Assembly (NCBI GenBank): GCA_002868985.1
Contig: PKTV01000161.1
Location: 1 to 9,362 of the forward strand
Direction: 5' to 3'
From: Desulfobacteraceae bacterium
Lineage (GTDB): Bacteria; Desulfobacterota; Desulfobacteria; Desulfobacterales; UBA11574
DNA length: 9,362 bases
This document shows, in pieces, positions 1-7,444 of this stretch. How positions within the stretch are numbered: position 1 is the stretch's first letter; every line of letters begins with the position of its first letter. A program made the position numbers and the translations under genes. Below the pieces are notes generated by a model, which did not search any database, was not told the origin of the DNA, and saw only the letters and a program-made list of their open reading frames with translations.

Positions 1-1
1 C

Positions 2-223
2 GCAGGCATACTCAAGTATGTCGAGGACTTAAAACGAGGCTCCAACGCCGAGGTTGGGCCAAAAGATTATTTTGAGATAGCTTCTAAAAACTTTGCAAGC
101 CCTTATCCCGGTATAATCGTACCTCCAGACACCGTGTTCCAATGCATACGAAAGCATTCATTTATAGTAATAGCAGGAAAAATGAGGCTACATCTTGACG
201 GGCTGTTGTCCAAAGCGGTTTGA
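2..223 (+). CDS. 3' fragment of an unidentified gene (possibly the C-terminal tail of a short-chain dehydrogenase)
   Basis: A reading frame is open from the left edge of the window for 73 codons and stops with TGA at 221-223; the start lies outside the window. The visible residues end in a stretch containing VPPDTVFQCIRKHSFIVIAG followed by KMRLHLDGLL. A helix, then basic residues, then a hydrophobic strand, then a leucine-rich helix resembles the tails of many SDR-family NAD(P)-dependent oxidoreductases. No nucleotide-binding or catalytic motif is visible, so this is only a weak resemblance. A fragment this short could also be open by chance. No terminator hairpin with a T-run follows it. 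It converges on the LpxR-family gene about 200 bases downstream. Confidence 0.45.
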   Translation, partial: AGILKYVEDLKRGSNAEVGPKDYFEIASKNFASPYPGIIVPPDTVFQCIRKHSFIVIAGKMRLHLDGLLSKAV

Positions 224-426
224 AATTATACTCTACTAGGAGACATCCAGTAATCCTTATGTCAAACACTGATACACAAGGCAACAGATTCAAATTCAAT
301 TTTCAGCAATGATCAATGCTATATAATTTCCTCCACGAGTAGGGATATAAAAAACTTGGCTCTTCACATAAATGTAACCCCTATCAGATTATACTGCTGC
401 TGCAATCCGAGGCTTTGAAACAACTA
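224..426. other. Convergent intergenic spacer with no recognised element
   Basis: This AT-rich stretch lies between the stop of the left-edge gene and the stop of the minus-strand LpxR-family gene. I looked for a bidirectional terminator and saw only a weak 5-bp pair (GACAT at 242-246 with ATGTC at 259-263) that is not followed by a T-run. No RNA gene or repeat was seen. Confidence 0.5.
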
Positions 427-1473
427 TTAATAAGTGACAGAGATCATGAGGGATCCAAAGACATACGGATCACGCTGTTCTTCGAATTCTTTGGTCCGAA
501 ACGTATAAGCAAAGCTGAATTTATACCTGCGATAGTAAACGGCTATGCCTACCATTAGGTCTGCAACAAAATATTTCTTGTCCACACTATGGCTTTCTTT
601 GAATGTATTGCCATCGAGAAAAATGTCTCTTAATACCAAACGGCTATCCAATATGCTAAAAAGATGGACGCTGGTACGAATTCTTCTGAAATCTCCTGTC
701 TCATCATGATATAAAGCTGGGTTTGTGTCACATCCCGGCCGAATAGGGCAGCTTCCGAAGTCGCCGGGGATGAACCACCCCAGACGAAATTCGGCACCAC
801 CGTTAGCGTACATGGCTACATTACCGAGACGTCCGCCGATATGAGGTATCAAATCATAGCCAAAACCATTAGGGTTCTTCGAGTATAACACTCGCCACTT
901 GGTTTCACAAACCGCTTCTATTGTCGGTTCGTTTTGGAGTTGATTTTCCCAACCCTGAGCACGTGGAATACCAAATAAGTCATGAGCGAAATCCTGTGTT
1001 TCCTGGGCAAGTGAAGCGGGTCCTACAACACCGACATTGAATAGCCAGGTATCTTTTCGGTTGCTGAGTATGCTATTAAATCCGACTCCGAAATAAAGGT
1101 AGCCCGCATACGGACGATCGTCTTTGACAAGTTCTTTGGTTCCTGTATCTTCAGGGGTAAACATCAACTGTCCGAGCGACAATGATATGGCACGTTGGGC
1201 GGTCGGATTTTTTACAAAGGGCAGGTGGTTGATAACCGGATAACTCCAACCGGGCAGGTGTCCACCTTTTTGGTTGTTTGCCAAGTAAGGGGTGCTCCAG
1301 CTTAGTTGGATACCGTTAGTGTAATTGCTGTCAGTACCTCCAAATGTATCATTTTCCCAGTACAATGTAAACGTATCGAAAACATTTTCTTTTTTTTCTT
1401 TCTCGGCAAACGCTGATGACGACAGTAAAAAGAAAAATGTCAATATTGCCAGTAAGGTAATTTTTAGGTCCAA
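427..1473 (-). CDS. LpxR family (DUF2219) outer-membrane lipid A 3'-O-deacylase-like protein
   Basis: LpxR enzymes are outer-membrane beta-barrels that remove the 3'-acyloxyacyl chain of lipid A. Family hallmarks are visible: ENDTFGGTDSNYTNG, with the conserved Asn-Asp pair near the start of the barrel; DDRPYAG in the middle; and AHDLFGIPRAQGW, whose His matches the catalytic His region. The chain ends in VTY, an aromatic terminus usual for barrel proteins. The frame is open back to an ATG at 1635. However, a clear signal peptide (hydrophobic core, then SSSAFA before EKEKKE) begins only 54 codons later, so I place the start at the TTG at 1471-1473, giving 348 residues, close to the family's usual length. 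No Shine-Dalgarno sequence precedes any candidate start, so the exact start is unsettled. The family call is firm; lipid A as substrate is inferred. Confidence 0.87.
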   Translation of the reverse strand: MDLKITLLAILTFFFLLSSSAFAEKEKKENVFDTFTLYWENDTFGGTDSNYTNGIQLSWSTPYLANNQKGGHLPGWSYPVINHLPFVKNPTAQRAISLSLGQLMFTPEDTGTKELVKDDRPYAGYLYFGVGFNSILSNRKDTWLFNVGVVGPASLAQETQDFAHDLFGIPRAQGWENQLQNEPTIEAVCETKWRVLYSKNPNGFGYDLIPHIGGRLGNVAMYANGGAEFRLGWFIPGDFGSCPIRPGCDTNPALYHDETGDFRRIRTSVHLFSILDSRLVLRDIFLDGNTFKESHSVDKKYFVADLMVGIAVYYRRYKFSFAYTFRTKEFEEQRDPYVFGSLMISVTY

Positions 1474-1886
1474 ATATAGAATGCAGTTTTTCAGTTGTCT
1501 GCGTAATGGTATTTTCAATTGGCACCTGCGTATTCGATATTGACAAGTTATGATCGTGTTTCGATGCTTATCAGAATCTAACATACTTAACATATGCACA
1601 ATCGGGAGCCAATTCATGCTTAATACAAATATCATATTTTTCTGGTGTCAGGTAAAGTAAATCCTATTTTTGGCCACTGCCTAATCATCATCGTCCACCA
1701 ACAGATAATTGAAGCATCCTCTTGGCCCATAATTCAATTTTTTCATAGATACTGATTTTTCAAAGCATGATGCACATAATTCTGTTCGATATTATGACGA
1801 TTTCGCTGCATCGGGTGGATAGCTGATTTTAAAAATCAAGTTTTTGTTGGAAATTGCCGATGATATTTTGAAAGGAAAACGAATCT
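1474..1886. other. Divergent intergenic region, AT-rich, with one near-perfect palindrome
   Basis: This stretch separates the LpxR-family gene from the rightward genes. The part from 1474 to 1635 is an open in-frame extension upstream of the LpxR signal peptide, probably untranslated. Beyond that I find no convincing ORF and no well-spaced sigma70 promoter in either direction. The only distinct element is the short palindrome at 1824-1838. Confidence 0.5.
1824..1838. repeat. 7-bp AT-rich inverted repeat upstream of the small ORF
   Basis: TGATTTT-A-AAAATCA is a perfect 7-bp inverted repeat around one central base, about 50 bases before the start codon at 1887. It could be a regulator site. 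It is soon followed by TTTTT at 1841-1845, so a weak hairpin is also possible, but an A/T-only stem core is a poor terminator. In an AT-rich spacer it may be chance. Confidence 0.3.
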
Positions 1887-2120
1887 ATGAACAAACGGAA
1901 AAACAGATCAAATATACCTCATCTGCCAACTTATCAACTACCACTCAAGTTTGAAACGGAATTACCGCCCCACGGTTTTGCAACCTGTCTTGCCTGTAAA
2001 ATGATGAAGGACCTTCGCATTAAAAGCTTCAATAACATCCCCGGCAATTGCCGTTCACCACAGCAGGAGGATTCCTGGTGCTCACTATTACACCTGGTCT
2101 TCACCGTCGCTTATAAATAA
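1887..2120 (+). CDS. Small hypothetical protein, 77 aa, with a CxxC pair
   Basis: I do not recognise this protein. It has 77 residues, a basic start (MNKRKNR), a proline-rich segment and four cysteines (C34, C37, C55, C65), of which C34-x-x-C37 could be metal-binding or redox-active. There is no transmembrane segment and no convincing signal peptide. Support for expression is an AAAGGA Shine-Dalgarno at 1871-1876, 10 bases before the ATG. Its orientation matches the PilZ gene, which starts 96 bases after its stop, so the two could be co-transcribed. Against it are its short length and lack of any family resemblance. It may be a chance frame. Confidence 0.35.
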   Translation: MNKRKNRSNIPHLPTYQLPLKFETELPPHGFATCLACKMMKDLRIKSFNNIPGNCRSPQQEDSWCSLLHLVFTVAYK

Positions 2121-2146
2121 AAGGATAATTGCATGTCCACATATTA

Positions 2147-2163
2147 TTTTATGACACATAAAA
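2147..2163. repeat. 6-bp inverted repeat upstream of the PilZ gene
   Basis: TTTTAT-gacac-ATAAAA is a perfect 6-bp inverted repeat with a 5-base centre, about 55 bases before the PilZ-protein start codon. The position suits an operator, but no regulator can be assigned and the AT-rich context makes chance likely. Confidence 0.25.
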
Positions 2164-2216
2164 CAATCAACGCACATGATGTTAATCGTTCTCATCACTA
2201 AATAAGGATTTTAGTT

Positions 2217-3419
2217 ATGAACGACCGGGCTAAAAAACGGAACAGCATTGTAAGCCGTATCATAGATGGTTCTGTCACGATCGATTCTGTCAAAGACTTT
2301 GAAAATCTACTTAAGGCCTTTCCGGACGATCCGTGGCTTCATCGATTTTTTGCCGACCTTTTGGAACGAGAAAAATCGTTTTATGCCGCCGCAGATGCAT
2401 ATGGAATAGCTGCCGAGCTTTTTATCGAAGAAGGCATGATCATGCAGGCCATTGTATCAAAAATTCTTGAATGGCAAATCCTCGGACTGTCTTATCAAGA
2501 AGGGCAAGACTTCTATTCATCACTTCGTGAAACCAGATCTAAAAACAAAAGGTTGCAGCGTTTTTTCATCAAGATGACATATCCTGAATTGATCGCTTTT
2601 ATGAGCATGTTGGTTGTCCGGTCTTTTCCTGAGGGCAGTATGATGAAAAATTTCGGCGATGAAGAGAATAACCTCTATTTTGTTATCTCTGGTAGTATAG
2701 AGGAAACGATCTATCATCGTTTGGAGAAAAGAGGAAAGGTCCAAAAAAAATCATCCAAGAACCTGATGGAAAACGATTTTTGGGGTGAAATTTATCCGTT
2801 TGAAAAAGAAAAGATATCTCCGTCAACGGTTGAAACAATCACTCGTGTTGAACTTGCGAAGATTTCTAAACGAAGACTGATAAAAATTTGCAGACAATAT
2901 CCGAATGTCAAGCGTCTTGTTCAGGATCTGTATATGAGCCGTTCAAAATCCCATGAAGAAAGCTCTTCATACACAGTTCGTAAAACCGTCCGGCACCAGC
3001 TTCCAACACAAGTAAATATTAAAATATTTAGTAAAGAGCCGGACAAAGCCCCTCTGGACCTCAGTGGATTCACAGAAAATATTTCATTAGGTGGGGCCAG
3101 CGTTGTTTTGGATGCGAATGATAAAATCGCTCATTTCGTCAGCCTGGTTGGAAAGCAGGTTCATATTCAAATATATTTAGCCATCGCCTTTGTTAATCTC
3201 TCTATTTTTGGCACTGCTGTCTGGAGCAAGGAAATTTCTCTCGAAGGAAAAAAAAGTGCGGTGTTGGGTATCCAATTTGAAGAGATGGCCGATAAAGATC
3301 GCCGGTTGTTGCAGGGCTACCATTATGGATATGAGATTGAACAAGACCGGATTTGGAGCTTATGGGACTCGCTTATTGGGACCGATGCCGGAACATCCAG
3401 CCTGCCAGCGGCAGCGTAA
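2217..3419 (+). CDS. Crp-like cyclic-nucleotide-fold protein with C-terminal PilZ (c-di-GMP-binding) domain
   Basis: The protein has 400 residues and is probably a cytoplasmic second-messenger receptor. Residues about 25-95 are helical and TPR-like (FPDDPWLHRFFADLLERE, then YAAADAYGIAAELF). Residues about 120-240 match a cyclic-nucleotide-binding jelly roll: FPEGSMM, then LYFVISGSIE, then FWGEIYPF. In its phosphate-binding cassette the usual Arg is replaced (KISPSTVE, Ser201), so cAMP binding is doubtful. Residues about 252-370 are a PilZ domain with both halves of the motif: R255-x3-R259 and N288-x-S290-x-x-G293, which bind c-di-GMP in this family. There is no helix-turn-helix, so it is not a Crp-type transcription factor. 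An AAGG Shine-Dalgarno sits 9 bases before the ATG. The last 15 codons overlap the 3' end of the convergent permease gene. The downstream target is unknown. Confidence 0.88.
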   Translation: MNDRAKKRNSIVSRIIDGSVTIDSVKDFENLLKAFPDDPWLHRFFADLLEREKSFYAAADAYGIAAELFIEEGMIMQAIVSKILEWQILGLSYQEGQDFYSSLRETRSKNKRLQRFFIKMTYPELIAFMSMLVVRSFPEGSMMKNFGDEENNLYFVISGSIEETIYHRLEKRGKVQKKSSKNLMENDFWGEIYPFEKEKISPSTVETITRVELAKISKRRLIKICRQYPNVKRLVQDLYMSRSKSHEESSSYTVRKTVRHQLPTQVNIKIFSKEPDKAPLDLSGFTENISLGGASVVLDANDKIAHFVSLVGKQVHIQIYLAIAFVNLSIFGTAVWSKEISLEGKKSAVLGIQFEEMADKDRRLLQGYHYGYEIEQDRIWSLWDSLIGTDAGTSSLPAAA

Positions 3420-4494
3420 AACAGGCCATCAGCACGAGCGGCCAGAGCTGGTGCCAGATCATGAACAAGTCGGCGCCTTGCAGAAATATATCCCGTAGGG
3501 CCGCGATGATGTGGCGCAAGGGATTTAGCAGGGTGCCGATCTGGAGCCAGTGGGGCATGTTTTCAATGGGGGTGGCGAACCCGGAAAGAATGACCGACGG
3601 CATCATGAATACAAAAGATCCGAGAAGCGCCTGCTGCATGGTCATGGAGAGAGACGACACCAGCAACCCGACGCCCACAATGGTGAGAATGAAACATCCT
3701 AAGGCCAGGATGAGGGCTCCGATGGTTCCGCGAAACGGCACGCCGAACCAGTAGACCGCCCCTGCCGCAAACAAAAGGGCGTCCATAAGTCCGAAGGCCA
3801 TACCGGGTAGGGATTTGCCGATGAGAATTTCTGCGGGGTTGAACGGAGCGACCAAAAGCTGATCGAAGGTGCCGAATTCGCGCTCCCGCGCCACCGAAAG
3901 GCTGGTGAGAATCATGACCACCACCATGCTGATAAGGCCGCCTAAGGCCGATACTATGAACCATCTGCTTTGAAGGTTGGCGTTGAACCAGGCCCGGTCT
4001 TCAATTATCACCCCGGGGCCGTTCATGCTGACCACCCCATTTTTGACAAGGTCCTGATTGTACTGTTCGACAATGCTTCCGATATATCCTAATGCGATCA
4101 GGGCCACATTGGAATTGCGGCCATCCACGATCACCTGGAAGGTCGCCGGCCGGGCGATGTGAAGATTGCGGCTGAAGTCGGGACCGATGTGGATGACAAG
4201 CCGAGCCTTTTCGCAGTTAATCACAACATCGATTTCTTTCTCGGCCAAGAGGGTCTTTGTGAGTTCAAAATTTTCTGACCCTGCAAGCCGGGACAAAAGT
4301 TGCCGGGATTCCGGTGTTCGAGATTCGTCGAATACCGCGTAACGGACGTTTTTGAGGTCATACGTCGCGGCATACCCGAAAACGAAAAACTGAATCAGCG
4401 GCGGGCCGATAATGACAAAACGGCTTTTGGGGTCTTTTAGAATCATAACGAACTCTTTATACATCAATGCGATGATGCGACGTAAGGTATTCAT
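3373..4494 (-). CDS. ybhR: ABC-2 type transporter permease, YbhR-like
   Basis: This is one of two inner-membrane permeases of a YbhFSR-type ABC exporter; 373 residues, close to E. coli YbhR. The topology is typical of the family: a cytoplasmic amphipathic start (YKEFVMILKDPKSR), a first membrane helix at about 25-43, a large periplasmic domain to about residue 175, then about five helices to the C-terminus. The family motif after the second helix is VAREREFGTFDQLLVAP (201-217), an intracellular loop that contacts the ATPase. The ATG overlaps the upstream permease stop as TGATG, and a GGAGGG Shine-Dalgarno lies inside the upstream gene, so the two are translationally coupled. It is the last gene of the operon and overlaps the convergent PilZ gene by 47 bp. 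Substrate cannot be read from sequence; drugs and cations have been proposed for the E. coli relative. Confidence 0.92.
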   Translation of the reverse strand: MNTLRRIIALMYKEFVMILKDPKSRFVIIGPPLIQFFVFGYAATYDLKNVRYAVFDESRTPESRQLLSRLAGSENFELTKTLLAEKEIDVVINCEKARLVIHIGPDFSRNLHIARPATFQVIVDGRNSNVALIALGYIGSIVEQYNQDLVKNGVVSMNGPGVIIEDRAWFNANLQSRWFIVSALGGLISMVVVMILTSLSVAREREFGTFDQLLVAPFNPAEILIGKSLPGMAFGLMDALLFAAGAVYWFGVPFRGTIGALILALGCFILTIVGVGLLVSSLSMTMQQALLGSFVFMMPSVILSGFATPIENMPHWLQIGTLLNPLRHIIAALRDIFLQGADLFMIWHQLWPLVLMACFTLPLAGWMFRHRSQ

Positions 4495-5627
4495 CAGCCC
4501 TCCAGTCTTTTGGTGATTTTGCGAAAAGCAAGACTGGTGAATAAAATAGCCATAACGGCCAGAGCCAAGGCGTTCGGCAGCAGCACCGGCCAGACGTCGC
4601 CGGCCATGAAAAGGGTATGGCTGATGGACACGAAATACCGCGCCGGAACCGCATGGCTTACGATTTGAATGAAGCGGGGCGTGCTTTCCAGGTCGAAAAC
4701 AAGGCCCGACAGAAAAAATGCGGGCAGAAACCCCGCCACAATAGAAATCTGGGCGGCCACAAACTGGACCCGAATAGCAGCGGATATCAGTAGCCCGAAG
4801 CCCAAGGAAGCCAGCATGAAAAGCGCGCTTAAGAAAAAGAGGGCGACAAAGGAGCCGCGAAACGGCACATGAAACAGCGTGGTGCCGACGAGCACGGACA
4901 GGCCCATGCCCAGCATACCCAAGATAAAATAAGGAAGCACTTTGCCCAGCAAAAGATCAATTCTGCGAATCGGCGTGACCAGAATGGCCTCCATGGTTCC
5001 CCGTTCCCATTCGCGGGCCACCACCAATGCGGTCAAAAGGATTCCGATCAGGGTCATGATCAGGGTGATGAGACCCGGGACCAGAAAGTTACGGCTGACG
5101 GCCGCCTCGTTGAACCAGATCCGCTGGGACACCTTCACAGCAGGAACGGCGACCTGCTCACCCCGGGCCTGACGAAGTGCGGTCCATTTCTGGAGCACCC
5201 CGCGCGCGTACCCCTGGATGAGCCGGGCCCGGTTGGCATCGATGCCGTTGACAATCACCTGAACCGGAGACGGGTTCCGGCTGAAAAGACGGGAGGAAAA
5301 GTCGCTTTGGATATGAGCAATACCGTCAATGCGTCGTTGATTAAGCAAACTCATTGCTTCGGCCATGGATTTCAATTGAATGGTTTTGAAATAGGACGAC
5401 TGATCAAATCTTGCCGCCAGATCGCGGGCTGCCGAACCGTTGTCTTTGAACACAACGGCAATGGGTACGTTTTCGGCATCCAGCGACAGACCGTATCCGA
5501 AGATAAAAAGCAACACCAATGGCAACACAATAGCCAACGCAATGCTGCTGGGATCGCGTAGGATCTGGAGCACTTCCTTACGGAGAATTCCCCGCAGGCG
5601 CATAAAGAAAAGAGCGCGCGGCGTCAT
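4494..5627 (-). CDS. ybhS: ABC-2 type transporter permease, YbhS-like
   Basis: This is the second inner-membrane permease, 377 residues, the same length as E. coli YbhS as I remember it. It begins with a cytoplasmic amphipathic stretch (GILRKEVLQILRDPSS) and a first membrane helix at about 28-48. A periplasmic domain (about 50-175) follows, then helices at about 180-203, 230-252, 258-283, 288-310 and 345-366. The conserved motif VAREWERGTMEAILVTP (202-218) follows the second helix. It shares the fold and motif with the downstream permease but the two differ clearly in sequence, so they probably form a heterodimer. The start ATG overlaps the ATPase stop as ATGA, and a GAGGGGG Shine-Dalgarno lies just before it. 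The stop overlaps the next start by one base. Role as a YbhFSR-type exporter subunit is firm; the substrate is not known. Confidence 0.93.
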   Translation of the reverse strand: MTPRALFFMRLRGILRKEVLQILRDPSSIALAIVLPLVLLFIFGYGLSLDAENVPIAVVFKDNGSAARDLAARFDQSSYFKTIQLKSMAEAMSLLNQRRIDGIAHIQSDFSSRLFSRNPSPVQVIVNGIDANRARLIQGYARGVLQKWTALRQARGEQVAVPAVKVSQRIWFNEAAVSRNFLVPGLITLIMTLIGILLTALVVAREWERGTMEAILVTPIRRIDLLLGKVLPYFILGMLGMGLSVLVGTTLFHVPFRGSFVALFFLSALFMLASLGFGLLISAAIRVQFVAAQISIVAGFLPAFFLSGLVFDLESTPRFIQIVSHAVPARYFVSISHTLFMAGDVWPVLLPNALALAVMAILFTSLAFRKITKRLEG

Positions 5628-7438
5628 TTTCCCCCTCTGCTGTTTTCAATTCGATTCCGTTCGCCGGAGGGTGAGATGGTTCCCTCTGCAAGGGCGATAA
5701 ACGCGTCTTCAATGGTCGGTTCCGGATTTTCTTCGGAACGGGCCAGTGCCCTGATTTCGGAGGGTGTGCCCATAGCGAGGTTTACCCCCTGGGACATGAT
5801 CAACATTCGGTCGCAGTATTCGCATTCTTCCATAAAATGCGTTGTTACCACCACGGTGACGCCCTGTTCGGCAAAACCGTTGATCCTGAGCCAGAACTCA
5901 CGGCGGGCCAAAGGATCTACGCCCGATGTCGGCTCGTCCAGAAAAAGAATGTCCGGCTCGTGCAAAAGCGACGCCGCCATGGCCAAACGTTGCTTGTAAC
6001 CGCCCGGTAGCTGAACGGCGGCCTTGTCGCGCCATTTGCCAAGTCCGAATTCCTCAAAAGCCCATTCCAATCGAAGCCGAAGCCGATTTCCGACAAGACC
6101 ATAGGCCCTTCCGAAAAAGCTCAGATTTTCCTGTACGCTGAGCTGACCGTAGAGGGAAAACTGCTGGGCCATATACCCTAAGCGTGCGCGGGCCATAGAG
6201 GGCGAATGTCGCAAATCATATCCGGCCACGCTGATCTCGCCGGCGCTGGCGCTCAACAATCCGCACAGCATCCTAAAGGTGGTGCTTTTCCCGGCCCCGT
6301 TGGGACCAAGCAGACCGAAAATTTCACCATGATGAACCTCGAAAGTGAGTCTTTTGACCGCCTCAAAATCACCGAAATACTTCTGAAGCGCCTTGGTTTG
6401 AACCACCACATCTTCAGTCAAAACCGTCTTGGAAGGCTCCTTTGTCCTATTGATTTGAATGCGGCTTCCCTGGTGCGGGATCAGCGTCATAAAGGCATCT
6501 TCAAAACTCGGGGCTACGTTCTTGATGGTCGTCCGCCAATACTTTGGCAAAGCATCGGCCACGGCTTTAGTGCCGAAAGCATCGGTCACCACGCGTACCC
6601 TTCCGGAACGAATCGTCGCATCCACAATATGCTCTCTGCCCACAAGGTGCGTGTGTATCTGACGGGGCTTAATGCCCGGCGCTGGATCCACAAGCGCAAC
6701 CCTCTGTCCCAGGTGATCCTTAAATTCCCGGGGCGTTCCTTCGGCGAGCTTCTCACCTTCATGCATCACCACCACGTGGTCGCAACGCTCCGCTTCATCA
6801 AGATAGGCGGTTGATAGCAACACCCCAATGCCATCTCTTTCTACGAGCTCGTAAACGATTTTCCACAATTCCCGACGCGAGATTGGATCCACACCCACGG
6901 TGGGCTCGTCCAGTAACAGCATCTGCGGTGACTTGATGAGCGAGCAGGCCAGCCCCAGCTTCTGCTTCATTCCGCCGGAAAGGGCACCTGCCATTCGCCG
7001 GGTATAGGGTTCCATGCCGGTCATCTGAAGCAGCCGGAGATATCGATCCTTGCGCTGGGAATAAGGCACCCCCTGAAGATCGGCATAGAGATCCATGTTC
7101 TCTTTCACGGTCAAATCCTGGTACAGGCCGAATTTCTGGGGCATATAACCGACACGGCTCTGAATTTCGATGGTATCGACCACGCTGTCGAACCCCAGAA
7201 CGGTAACACTCCCGGCCGTGGGGACGATCAGGCCGGCAGCCGTTCGGATCAGGGTGGTTTTGCCGGCGCCGTCCGCCCCCACAAGTCCGGTGACCTGTCC
7301 TCGCAGGGCATTGAGCGAAACGTCCCGCAGTGCCTGAATCGCAGGCCCTTTTTTGGAGGGAAACGTCTTTTCCAGATTCCGGACCGCCAGCACCACTTCC
7401 GTTGCGACCTCGGTCTGTATATGTGACCGAACAGCCAT
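5624..7438 (-). CDS. ybhF: Tandem-domain ABC transporter ATPase, YbhF-like
   Basis: This is the cytoplasmic ATPase that powers the two permeases, with two nucleotide-binding domains in one 604-residue chain, as in E. coli YbhF. Domain 1 (about 15-325): Walker A GADGAGKTT (54-62), Q-loop Q101, signature LSGGM (153-157), Walker B LLLDEP (174-179), and STAYLDEA, where Ala211 stands in the switch-His position. Domain 2 (about 343-588): Walker A GPNGAGKST (378-386), signature LPGGY (477-481), Walker B ILFLDEP (497-503), and TTHFMEE with the switch His534. Each domain ends in the family's EDAF motif. One composite ATP site thus looks canonical and the other altered. The ATG is preceded by an AAAGGA Shine-Dalgarno, starts 6 bases after the adaptor stop, and the gene overlaps the next by 4 bases. 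Confidence 0.95.
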   Translation of the reverse strand: MAVRSHIQTEVATEVVLAVRNLEKTFPSKKGPAIQALRDVSLNALRGQVTGLVGADGAGKTTLIRTAAGLIVPTAGSVTVLGFDSVVDTIEIQSRVGYMPQKFGLYQDLTVKENMDLYADLQGVPYSQRKDRYLRLLQMTGMEPYTRRMAGALSGGMKQKLGLACSLIKSPQMLLLDEPTVGVDPISRRELWKIVYELVERDGIGVLLSTAYLDEAERCDHVVVMHEGEKLAEGTPREFKDHLGQRVALVDPAPGIKPRQIHTHLVGREHIVDATIRSGRVRVVTDAFGTKAVADALPKYWRTTIKNVAPSFEDAFMTLIPHQGSRIQINRTKEPSKTVLTEDVVVQTKALQKYFGDFEAVKRLTFEVHHGEIFGLLGPNGAGKSTTFRMLCGLLSASAGEISVAGYDLRHSPSMARARLGYMAQQFSLYGQLSVQENLSFFGRAYGLVGNRLRLRLEWAFEEFGLGKWRDKAAVQLPGGYKQRLAMAASLLHEPDILFLDEPTSGVDPLARREFWLRINGFAEQGVTVVVTTHFMEECEYCDRMLIMSQGVNLAMGTPSEIRALARSEENPEPTIEDAFIALAEGTISPSGERNRIENSRGGK

Positions 7439-7444
7439 ATCGCT

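Noticed and set aside
242..263. GACAT/ATGTC pairing considered as a terminator between the two convergent genes at the left
   Set aside because: The stem is only 5 bp with a 12-base loop and no following T-run.
1349..1546. A minus-strand frame overlapping the LpxR-family signal peptide, considered as evidence of a frameshift
   Set aside because: The LpxR-family frame already encodes a complete signal peptide continuous with the mature protein, so no frameshift is needed.
1844..1869. TTGTTG and TATTTT considered as a promoter for the small ORF
   Set aside because: The spacing is only 14 bases and the start point would leave almost no room for the ribosome site before the ATG.
4869..5561. A 230-codon plus-strand open frame opposite the YbhS-like permease gene
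   Set aside because: It lies fully antisense to a well-supported gene in a GC-rich stretch, is rich in His, Gln, Arg and Gly with no domain features, and shows no family resemblance. It is a shadow frame.
6206..6814. A 202-codon plus-strand open frame opposite the ATPase gene
   Set aside because: It is antisense to conserved ATPase motifs, has no recognisable protein family, and is explained by codon bias of the real gene.
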